From assembly GCF_001427145.1 (NCBI RefSeq), contig NZ_LMGL01000001.1, positions 1,193,241-1,257,240 of the forward strand: a stretch of DNA of 64,000 nucleotides. Reading direction: 5' to 3'. The notes under the pieces were generated by a model, which did not search any database, was not told the DNA's origin, and saw only the letters and a program-made list of their open reading frames with translations. Within the stretch, counting starts at the first letter, position 1, and every line of letters begins with the position of its first letter. Below, piece by piece: positions 10,835-19,181 of the stretch. This DNA comes from Microbacterium sp. Root166. Lineage in GTDB: Bacteria > Actinomycetota > Actinomycetes > Actinomycetales > Microbacteriaceae. The translations under genes were made by a program, and so were the position numbers.

Positions 10835-13800
10835 ATGAAGTCGTTCGCGTGGCTCCGTTCGCGCCCTCGGGCTGTGGCGTCCACGGGCATCCTCACGGCG
10901 GCGGCGGTGGCCATCACGACGATGGCATTCGTCTACGAGGGCAACCCGACGACCGAGGTCGACCTCAACGACGGCGGCGTCTGGGTGACCAAGCAGTCGG
11001 CGCTGCTGGTGGGGCACTTCAACCACGAGTCCCAGGTGCTCGACGGGGGACTGCGCACCACCAGCGGCGAGTACGACATCCTGCAGGCGGGCGCCAACGT
11101 GCTCGTGGTCGACCAGACCGAATCCAGCGTGACGGCGGTGGACCCCGCCATGGTCAGCCTCACCGAGTCGGCCAACATCCCCGGTGGTGCGAAGGTCGTG
11201 CTCGGCGGCCCGACGGTCGCGATCCTCGACCCCGCATCCGGCGATCTCTGGGTCGTGCCGGCTGCGGCGATCGGATCCTTCGAGATCGAGGGCACCGAGG
11301 CGGTGACCGACGTCGGAGAGAAGGCGGACGTGACGGTCGGCGCGGACGGCACGGTGTACGCGATCTCCACGGAAGACGCAGAGCTGGTCACCGTGCGCAC
11401 CGACGCCGAGGGCGCTCCGCTCGAGACGGCGCGCTCGGGCGTCGACGGGCTGGAGGCCGGCGCGCTGGTGTCCATCTCCGCCGTCGGTCCGCGGCCCGTG
11501 ATCCTCGACGCCGAGAGCGGCACGCTGTTCGCCGACGGCAGGCGCACCGAGATCGAGGGCGGACGCGATGCGGTGCTGCAGCAGCCCTCCGTCGACGGCG
11601 ATTCGGTGACGGTGGCCACTGCGGACGCGCTGGTGCGGATTCCGCTGGACGGCTCGGAGCCCGTGAGTCAGCAGGCGGGCGCGCGAGGCGTGCCGGCGGC
11701 GCCGGTGTTCCTCGAGGGCTGCGCCTATGCCGCCTGGGCGGGCTCGGCGGCGTTCATCCGCGACTGCGTCGGAGACGCCGACGACCTCGAGGCCGACATC
11801 GACGGCCTGGACTCGGCGTCGGAGCTGCGGTTCCGTGTCAACCGCGACGTCGTCGTGCTGAACGACGTCATCGGCGGAGCGGCCTGGATGGCCAGCGACA
11901 GCATGCAGCGGGTCGACAACTGGAACGAGATCACCCCGCCGGAGGGCGAGGCGGAAGAGGACGAGCAGACGACGGAGGAGACGGTCGAGACGACGCTCCC
12001 CGAGCGTTCCGAGATCAACGTCCCGCCGGTCGCGACCGACGACAGCTTCGGCGTGCGTCCGGGCAGCACCGCCCTGCTGCCGGTTCTCGACAACGACTCC
12101 GACCCGGACGGCGACGTCCTGGTCGCCGCGGTCGCCGACGGCGGTCCTGGCTTCGGAGAGGTGTCGTCGGTCAACGACGGCGCGGCGCTGCAGATCGCCG
12201 TGCCCGAGAACGCGAGCGGCGCCACGTCGTTCGTCTACGAGATCGACGACGGCCGCGGCGGCACCGACACCGGCACCGTCACCGTCAACGTGCGCGACTG
12301 GAGCGTGAACTCGCCGCCGGTGCAGAAGCGCATCCCGGCGGTGGTCGTCGAGTCCGGCGGCGTCGCCTCGTACAACGTGCTGACGGACTGGATCGACCCC
12401 GACGGCGACGACGTGTTCCTGCTCTCGGTCACGCCCGCAGAGGGGGATGAGGCCGACTCGACCGCCGACGGCCGCATCACCTATCGCGCCGTGGGCGGCA
12501 CGCAGGGTCGCAAGGACGTCCCGATCACCGTGTCCGACGGCACCGACCCCGCCGTAGGCACCGTGCGCTTCGACGTGCGGCCCCCTGGCTCGACCGACCC
12601 GATCACGAACGCGGACCGCGTCGTCGTCCAGGCCGGCCAGGTCGCCACGGTCGCCCCGCTCGCCAACGACACCAGCGCCGGCCGCGAGCAGCTGCGCCTG
12701 GTGCGGGTCGACGAGATCAGCGGCGCGACGATCGTGCCCGACTTCGCGAACAAGACCTTCTCGTTCGTGTCCGACGCGCCCGGCACGTACTACGTGCAGT
12801 ACCTCGTGGCAGCCGGTCCCAAGAACGCCGAGGGCCTCGTCCGCGTGGACGTGCTGGCCGACCCGGACACGACCCTGCCGCCCGTCGCCGTGCGCGACGT
12901 CGCGCTGCTGCCCAGCGGCGGCCAGGTGCTCGTCAACGTCCTGACGAACGACTCCGATCCGGCAGGCGGCATCCTCGTGGTGCAGTCGGTGACCGTGGAG
13001 CCGAACTCGGGCGTCTCGGTCGCCGTGCTCAACCACGAGACCGTCCGCATCAGCGACCAGGCGGCGCTCGGCGGGCAGGTGCGCATCTCGTACCGCGTCT
13101 CGAACGGCATGAAGTCGGCCGAGGGTGAGATCGTCGTGATCCCGATCCCCGCCCCGCCACAGCTGCGGCCGCCGGTGGCCAACGACGATCAGGTCGTGGT
13201 CCGCGCGGGCGACGTCGTGAACATCCCGGTCCTCGACAACGACTACCACCCCAACGGCGACGCGATCCACGTCGCTCCGGACCTGATCGAGCCGCTCGTC
13301 GACCCCGAGGATGGCGACATCTTCGTCTCGCAGGACGAGCTGCGGTTCCGCGCCTCGGAGGAGCCGGGGACGGTCTACGCCACTTACGAGGCGATCGACA
13401 GCACCGGCCAGAAGGATGCCGGATACGTCACGATCCAGGTGCTGCCGGTTAACGCGGAGACCAACGCCGCACCGAAGCCCCGCGACATCGTGGCCCGCAC
13501 GCTCGAGAGCAGCCAGGTGCGCATCCCGATCCCCCTCGACGGCATCGACGCCGACGGTGATTCGGTGCGGCTCGAGGGCGTCGCGTCGCCGCCCGAGCAG
13601 GGCCGTGTGGTCGAAGTCGGCTCCAACTACATCGTGTACGAGGCGTTCGCCGACGCCGGTGGCGTGGACGCCTTCACCTACCGGGTCCGCGACCGGCTCG
13701 GCGCCGAGGCGACCGGGTCGATCCGCATCGGCATCGCCCCGAGCGAGGCGGCGAACCAGGCACCCTACGCGGCCAAGGACGCCGTCGTCGTGCGTCCCGG

Positions 13801-16800
13801 CCGCACCGTCGCGGTGCCGGTGACCGCGAACGACTCCGACCCGGACGGCGACCAGTTCTCGCTCGTGCGCAAGGGCCTGATCATGCCGGACGTCGCCGGG
13901 CTCGAGGCCGAGGTCCTCGGCGACCGGGTCATCGTCACCGCTCCGGATGAAGAGATCGAGACGTCGCTGCAGTACACGATCCGCGACGAGCGCGGAGCGA
14001 CCGCGAAGGCCGTGCTGCAGATCACGGTCGACGAGGACGTTCCGCTGCTGCGCCCGATCGCGCGCGACGACTACGTGCGCGCGGCCGACGTCGAGGACGA
14101 GAGCGTCGACATGGAGGTGCTCGCGAACGACGAGGACCCCGACGGCACCGTGGACGAGCTCACCGTGACGGTGGACGATCCCACCGCCCGCGTGCTCGGC
14201 GACGGCAGCATCCGCATCACCCTGGACGAGACCGACCGCCTGGTGGCCTACACGATCACCGACCGCGACGGGTTCGAGGCGTCCGCGTTCCTGCACGTGC
14301 CCTCGCTGTCGTCGCTGCCCCCGACGCTGATCTCGACCGAGCCGATCGAAGTGCAGAGCGGCGAGACGATCGAGCTCCCGCTGAGCGAGCACGTCCAGGT
14401 GGCCGGCGGCGGCGACGTCGTCATCACCGAGGCCGCGAAGGTCCGCGCGATCAACTCCGACGGCGCCCCGCTGGTGAAGGATCAGACCACCCTCGTCTAC
14501 ACCTCCAAGCAGGGATACTTCGGGCAGGACGCCCTGACCTTCGAGGTCACCGACGGCGACGGGCCGGACGACCCGACGGGTCGCAAGGCGACGCTGACCA
14601 TGCCGATCAACGTGCTGCCGCCCGACAACCAGCAGCCCGCGTTCACCGACGGGTCGATGGATGTCGCGCCCGGCGAGGACCCCACTGCGCTCGACCTGCT
14701 CGCCCTGACCACGGACCCCGATCCCGAGGATCTCGAGGGCATGCGCTACGAGATCGTCGGTGGCTCGCCCGACGGCATGCGCGCCACGATCGACGGCCAG
14801 GACCTGCGCGTCAGCGCCGACTCGGACACCCAGAAGGGCACGATCGAGCAGCTCACGATCCGGGTGTCCGATGGCGAGACCGACGCCGTCGAGGGCACGG
14901 TCACCGTGCGGGTCACCGCGTCCACGCGAGAGCTGCCCACGGCCAACGACGACATCGTCGAAGAGGCGCACCAGGGCGACACCGTGACGGTGCCGGTGCT
15001 GAGCAACGACGTGAATCCGTTCGCCGACACCCCGCTGAAGATCACCGCGGTCGTGACCGAGACCGGTTCGGGGTCGGCGACCATCGCCGGCGACCAGGTG
15101 AAGGTCACGCCGGACGAGAGCTTCTTCGGCACGATGGTGGTGCGCTACCGCGTGCAGGACGCCACCGGCGACCCCGATCGCGAGGTCGAAGGACGCATCC
15201 GGCTCACGGTGCAGGGCAAGCCCGACGCGCCCGGCACGCCGAGCGTCTCGAGCGTCCAGGACCGCACCGTCGTGCTGTCGTGGACGCCGCCCGCCAACAA
15301 CGGCGCCGAGATCACGAGCTACGAGGTCTCGTCCATCGCCGGCGGGTACACGAAGGTGTGCGCGTCGACGACGTGCACGCTGGACGGGCTGACGAACAAC
15401 GTCGAGTACAACTTCACGGTGGTCGCGATCAACCGCGTCGGGCCTTCGGACCCGTCCGCCCCGTCCGAGACCGCGCGTCCCGACGCCCGGCCCGACACCC
15501 CGAACCCGCCGACGCTGGTCTTCGGCGACCGCAGCCTGCAGATCGCGTGGGTGACGCCGACGACCCCGGGCTCGCCCGTCGAGTCCTTCACCCTCGAGAT
15601 CTCGCCGGCGCCGCCGTCGGGCATCGTGCAGAAGGCCTCCCTGACCGGCAACTCGACGGTCTGGGACGGACTCGAGAACGGCGTCGCGTACCAGGTGCGC
15701 GTGCAGGCGCACAACCGCGCGCCGGAGCCGTCGAGCTGGAGCGGGTGGTCGGCCTCCGAGATTCCGGCCGGTCCGCCGGCTGCCGCCGGCGCTCCGTCGA
15801 CCGAGCGCCTCGACCCGGTCGGAACCCAGGCGCAGATGCGCGTCAGCTGGGCACCTCCGGCCAACAACGGCGACGCCATCGCGGAGTACCGTCTCAACGT
15901 GCTGCGCGGCGGTGCGATCGTCCGCACGGTCACCGGCATCCCCGGCGGCCAGACCTCGCAGGCGCTCGCGATCGACGCGTCCACCAGCGATTACACGTTC
16001 ACCGTCGCGGCCCGCAACAAGGCCGGCTGGGGCGCGGACAGCGCGCAGTCGGCACCGCGTCGTGCGTTCGTGGCGCCGGGAGCCCCGACGGGCGTGACGG
16101 CGTCGACGCCGGCCGGCGACGGCACGATCCGCATCGCCTATCAGCCGGCTGCCGGCAACGGCGCGAACGCCGGCGAGCTGCGTTACGAGTACTCGCTCAA
16201 TGGCGGCGGCTGGGCTGCGCTGCCGGGCGACAACATCATCCGCAATGGCGCCAACGGCACCCAGTACACCGTGCGCCTGCGCGCCTACACGGCCATGGAC
16301 GGCGTCCGCTACGACGGGCCGCCCTCCGCGCCGTCGAACGCGGCCACGCCCTACGGCCCGGTGCGCGCACCGGTGGCCCGAGCGGTCGCCGACGGCCGCA
16401 ACATCACCTTCAGCTGGAGCCCGCCGGCGCCGAACGGCCGAGCCATCACCGCGATGCAGATCCGCATCGACGGCGGCGGCTGGCAGGACGTGGCGCTGTC
16501 CAACTCGCGCACGAACAACTACGGCTACAGCGAGCGCCACACGATCGAGGCGCGCGCTCAGGATGCCGCGGGCCAGTGGTCGCCGATCGCGAGCGACGCT
16601 GCGACGACCGTCGCCGAGCCGCAGCCGCGGGCGTGGACGACGAAGGGCTCCTTCGTCGCCGGGTGCTCGACGAACCGCCTCGGGAACGGCTGTCACAAGT
16701 ACGTCCTCAACACCTCGAACTTCAACGGCGGCTCGTATCGCATCGAGTGCCACGACAGGGACGGGTACTTCGCCAACAACGCGGGCTTCCCGATCAACAT

Positions 16801-16909
16801 CCCGAACAACGGCTCGGTCGAGATCGACTGCTACAACGGCTACGACGGCGTGCACTGGGTGAAGATCATCGGCGGCAATCCGACCAACAGCGAACCAGCG
16901 ACCTGGTAG
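10835..16909 (+). CDS. Giant Ig-like/cadherin-like and Fn3 repeat surface protein
   Basis: A 2024-residue secreted or membrane-tethered protein. Residues 1-35 are basic, followed by one hydrophobic segment (about 16-33) that can act as signal anchor. Residues ~35-385 contain short beta-strand repeats (VLVVDQT, VAILDPASGDLWVV, TLFADGR) suggesting a beta-propeller. After an acidic linker (380-395) come about 11 tandem repeats, starting near residues 400, 494, 587, 682, 779, 879, 976, 1072, 1161, 1267 and 1367, many with the cadherin-like PVLDNDSDPDGD calcium-type loop. Five Fn3 domains follow (from ~1463). The last ~90 residues hold four Cys and Asn/Gly-rich strands. No LPXTG signal is seen. 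It is first gene of a nine-gene operon with MoxR, transglutaminase-like and FHA/kinase genes; probable role: adhesin or fibre subunit. Confidence 0.8.
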   Translation: MKSFAWLRSRPRAVASTGILTAAAVAITTMAFVYEGNPTTEVDLNDGGVWVTKQSALLVGHFNHESQVLDGGLRTTSGEYDILQAGANVLVVDQTESSVTAVDPAMVSLTESANIPGGAKVVLGGPTVAILDPASGDLWVVPAAAIGSFEIEGTEAVTDVGEKADVTVGADGTVYAISTEDAELVTVRTDAEGAPLETARSGVDGLEAGALVSISAVGPRPVILDAESGTLFADGRRTEIEGGRDAVLQQPSVDGDSVTVATADALVRIPLDGSEPVSQQAGARGVPAAPVFLEGCAYAAWAGSAAFIRDCVGDADDLEADIDGLDSASELRFRVNRDVVVLNDVIGGAAWMASDSMQRVDNWNEITPPEGEAEEDEQTTEETVETTLPERSEINVPPVATDDSFGVRPGSTALLPVLDNDSDPDGDVLVAAVADGGPGFGEVSSVNDGAALQIAVPENASGATSFVYEIDDGRGGTDTGTVTVNVRDWSVNSPPVQKRIPAVVVESGGVASYNVLTDWIDPDGDDVFLLSVTPAEGDEADSTADGRITYRAVGGTQGRKDVPITVSDGTDPAVGTVRFDVRPPGSTDPITNADRVVVQAGQVATVAPLANDTSAGREQLRLVRVDEISGATIVPDFANKTFSFVSDAPGTYYVQYLVAAGPKNAEGLVRVDVLADPDTTLPPVAVRDVALLPSGGQVLVNVLTNDSDPAGGILVVQSVTVEPNSGVSVAVLNHETVRISDQAALGGQVRISYRVSNGMKSAEGEIVVIPIPAPPQLRPPVANDDQVVVRAGDVVNIPVLDNDYHPNGDAIHVAPDLIEPLVDPEDGDIFVSQDELRFRASEEPGTVYATYEAIDSTGQKDAGYVTIQVLPVNAETNAAPKPRDIVARTLESSQVRIPIPLDGIDADGDSVRLEGVASPPEQGRVVEVGSNYIVYEAFADAGGVDAFTYRVRDRLGAEATGSIRIGIAPSEAANQAPYAAKDAVVVRPGRTVAVPVTANDSDPDGDQFSLVRKGLIMPDVAGLEAEVLGDRVIVTAPDEEIETSLQYTIRDERGATAKAVLQITVDEDVPLLRPIARDDYVRAADVEDESVDMEVLANDEDPDGTVDELTVTVDDPTARVLGDGSIRITLDETDRLVAYTITDRDGFEASAFLHVPSLSSLPPTLISTEPIEVQSGETIELPLSEHVQVAGGGDVVITEAAKVRAINSDGAPLVKDQTTLVYTSKQGYFGQDALTFEVTDGDGPDDPTGRKATLTMPINVLPPDNQQPAFTDGSMDVAPGEDPTALDLLALTTDPDPEDLEGMRYEIVGGSPDGMRATIDGQDLRVSADSDTQKGTIEQLTIRVSDGETDAVEGTVTVRVTASTRELPTANDDIVEEAHQGDTVTVPVLSNDVNPFADTPLKITAVVTETGSGSATIAGDQVKVTPDESFFGTMVVRYRVQDATGDPDREVEGRIRLTVQGKPDAPGTPSVSSVQDRTVVLSWTPPANNGAEITSYEVSSIAGGYTKVCASTTCTLDGLTNNVEYNFTVVAINRVGPSDPSAPSETARPDARPDTPNPPTLVFGDRSLQIAWVTPTTPGSPVESFTLEISPAPPSGIVQKASLTGNSTVWDGLENGVAYQVRVQAHNRAPEPSSWSGWSASEIPAGPPAAAGAPSTERLDPVGTQAQMRVSWAPPANNGDAIAEYRLNVLRGGAIVRTVTGIPGGQTSQALAIDASTSDYTFTVAARNKAGWGADSAQSAPRRAFVAPGAPTGVTASTPAGDGTIRIAYQPAAGNGANAGELRYEYSLNGGGWAALPGDNIIRNGANGTQYTVRLRAYTAMDGVRYDGPPSAPSNAATPYGPVRAPVARAVADGRNITFSWSPPAPNGRAITAMQIRIDGGGWQDVALSNSRTNNYGYSERHTIEARAQDAAGQWSPIASDAATTVAEPQPRAWTTKGSFVAGCSTNRLGNGCHKYVLNTSNFNGGSYRIECHDRDGYFANNAGFPINIPNNGSVEIDCYNGYDGVHWVKIIGGNPTNSEPATW

Positions 16910-16962
16910 CGCAGCATCCGTCTCCTTTTGCTCACCCTCCCCTGAAACGAGAGACCCACGAC

Positions 16963-17934
16963 ATGACGATGACCCCCGAGCAGGCAGCCTGGTTCCAGGG
17001 AACCTTCTCCCGCCTCGTCGACAACATCGACCGTGCCGTCCTGGGCAAGCGCGAGGTCGTGGGCCTCGTGCTCAGCGCGATGCTGGCCGAGGGCCACGTG
17101 CTGCTCGAGGACGCCCCGGGCACCGGCAAGACGAGCCTCGCCAAGGCGCTCGCCGCGACCGTGCAGGGCACGAGCAGCCGCATTCAGTTCACACCGGACC
17201 TGCTGCCCTCCGACGTCACTGGCGTCACGATCTACGACCAGACCTCGCACAAGTTCGAGTTCCACAAGGGCCCGGTCTTCGCGTCGATCGTGCTCGCCGA
17301 CGAGATCAACCGCGCGTCGCCCAAGACGCAGTCCTCGCTCCTGGAGGTCATGGAGGAGTCCCGCGTCACGGTCGACGGCGTCACCCACGAGGCGGGTCGC
17401 CCGTTCCTCGTGATCGCCACGCAGAACCCGATCGAGCAGGCCGGAACCTACAAGCTCCCCGAGGCGCAGCTGGACCGCTTCCTCATCCGCACGTCGATCG
17501 GCTACCCCGACCTCGCCGTGGCCGAGCGCATCCTCGCCGGAGCGTCCGACCGCAACCCGTCCTCGAGCCTTCCCGCGATCATCACCACGGGCGCCGTCGC
17601 CGACATGGCCGACCTCGCCGCCACGGTGCACGTGGAGGGCGCGGTGCTGCGCTACACGGCCCAGCTCTCGGAGGCGACCCGGACGGATGCCGCGACCCAG
17701 CTCGGCGTGTCCGTGCGCGGCTCGCTCGCCATGATCCGCATCGCCAAGGTCTGGGCCGCCGCTCAGGGCCGCCACTTCGTCACGCCCGACGACATCAAGG
17801 CCCTCGCCGCTCCGGTGTGGACGCACCGCCTGGTCCTCGACCCCGAGGCCGAGTTCGCCGGCACCACGGCCGAGACGGTCATCTCCCGCGTGCTCGAAGA
17901 CGTCGCCGCACCGCAGGCGAGGTCCGCGGCCTGA
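16963..17934 (+). CDS. MoxR family AAA+ ATPase
   Basis: A 323-residue AAA+ chaperone-type ATPase of the MoxR group, which usually matures or assembles a partner complex encoded nearby together with a DUF58/VWA protein. Seen: Walker A APGTGKTS (51-58), Walker B IVLADEINRA (109-118), the MoxR signature GPVFASIVLADEINRASPKTQ, sensor 1 VIATQNPIE, and a C-terminal lid. The ATG at 16963 was chosen: it gives the normal MoxR length, whereas the frame remains open far upstream inside the giant gene. It lies 53 bp after that gene and overlaps the DUF58 start by one base (TGATG). Confidence 0.92.
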   Translation: MTMTPEQAAWFQGTFSRLVDNIDRAVLGKREVVGLVLSAMLAEGHVLLEDAPGTGKTSLAKALAATVQGTSSRIQFTPDLLPSDVTGVTIYDQTSHKFEFHKGPVFASIVLADEINRASPKTQSSLLEVMEESRVTVDGVTHEAGRPFLVIATQNPIEQAGTYKLPEAQLDRFLIRTSIGYPDLAVAERILAGASDRNPSSSLPAIITTGAVADMADLAATVHVEGAVLRYTAQLSEATRTDAATQLGVSVRGSLAMIRIAKVWAAAQGRHFVTPDDIKALAAPVWTHRLVLDPEAEFAGTTAETVISRVLEDVAAPQARSAA

Positions 17935-19181
17935 TGACGACGGAGGCACTCGCGCCGGCAGTCCCCGTGCGGGACAGCCGCGATCGGTGGAGCGCGCTGG
18001 GCGTGCGCGTGGCGCGTCGGCTGCGCCTCGTGGTGTCTGTCGTGCGTCCCGCCGCGTGGGTGCTCATCGCCGCCGTCGTCGTCCTCGCCGTCGCCGGCGC
18101 ATCCCTCGGCTGGTGGGAGCTGACGGTCGCCGCCGTCGTGCTCGCCGCTCTGCTGGCCCTCTGCACGCTCTTCCTGGTCGGGCGCACGGCGTACGACGTC
18201 ACTCTCGACCTCACCCGCACGCGCGTGGTCGTCGGAGAGCGGGCGGTCGGCGCCCTCACGCTGACGAACTCCGGCACGCGGGCGATCCTGCCTTCGCGCG
18301 TCGTGCTGCCGGTCGGCTCGGGTCGCGGCGAGTTCGAGGTGAATCGCCTCCCGGCGGGGGCGTCGGCCGAGGAGCTCTTCGCGATCCCGACGACGCGCCG
18401 TGCCGTCGTGAAGGTCGGTCCGGTCAGCGTCGTGCGCGGTGATCCGCTGGGCCTGTTCGAACGCGTGCACCGCCGCGACGAGCCGGTGGACCTGTTCGTG
18501 CACCCCCGCACCGTCACGTTCGACGGACAGTCGCTCGGCTTCATGCGCGACCTGGATGGCCTCCCGGCCGCCGATCTGTCGCGTGACGACGTCTCGTTCC
18601 ATGCACTGCGCGAGTATCAGCCCGGCGACGATCTGCGTCACGTGCACTGGAAGTCGACGGCCCGCACCGGCACCGTCATGGTGCGGCAGTACGAGGAGAC
18701 GCGCCGCTCGCACTTCGTGATCGGCTTGTCGACCCTCGCCGGCGACTACCGCAACGACCAGGAGTTCGAGCTCGCCATCTCGGCCGCGGGCTCTCTCGGC
18801 CTGCGCGCCCTGCGCGACTCGCAGCGCGTCGAGCTCCGGGTGCAGGAGCGCTCGCTCCCGTCGGCGACCGGCAAGCGGCTGCTCGACTCGCTGTCGGGTG
18901 TCGTTCACTCGCGTGCGCGAGCGGGCGGGATCGTCGACCTCGCGGGCGTGGTCTCGGCGACGGTGCCCCTGGCCAGCGTCGTCGTGCTGGTGTGCGGCAG
19001 CAGCGTCGACGCCAACACCCTGCGCACCGCCTGCGCGCGGCTGCCGTTCGGCGCCCGTGCTCTCGCGATCGTGGCCGAGGCCGGCGCGTCGCCGGGGCTG
19101 CGCCGCATCGGCGACGCGAACGTCGTGACCGTCGGCTCGCTCGACCAGCTGCCCGCCGCTCTGCTGAAGGTGCTCTCGTGA
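17934..19181 (+). CDS. DUF58 domain membrane protein
   Basis: A 415-residue protein. Two membrane segments lie near residues 37-80, followed by a soluble beta-rich part and then the DUF58 (VWA-like) core. Its hallmark HALREYQPGDDLRHVHWKST is visible at about 222-241. DUF58 proteins are the standard partners of MoxR ATPases, and this one is translationally coupled to both neighbours (TGATG with moxR, GTGA with the transglutaminase-like gene). The exact function is unknown in any system. It probably bridges the ATPase to the membrane transglutaminase-like protein. Confidence 0.88.
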   Translation: MTTEALAPAVPVRDSRDRWSALGVRVARRLRLVVSVVRPAAWVLIAAVVVLAVAGASLGWWELTVAAVVLAALLALCTLFLVGRTAYDVTLDLTRTRVVVGERAVGALTLTNSGTRAILPSRVVLPVGSGRGEFEVNRLPAGASAEELFAIPTTRRAVVKVGPVSVVRGDPLGLFERVHRRDEPVDLFVHPRTVTFDGQSLGFMRDLDGLPAADLSRDDVSFHALREYQPGDDLRHVHWKSTARTGTVMVRQYEETRRSHFVIGLSTLAGDYRNDQEFELAISAAGSLGLRALRDSQRVELRVQERSLPSATGKRLLDSLSGVVHSRARAGGIVDLAGVVSATVPLASVVVLVCGSSVDANTLRTACARLPFGARALAIVAEAGASPGLRRIGDANVVTVGSLDQLPAALLKVLS

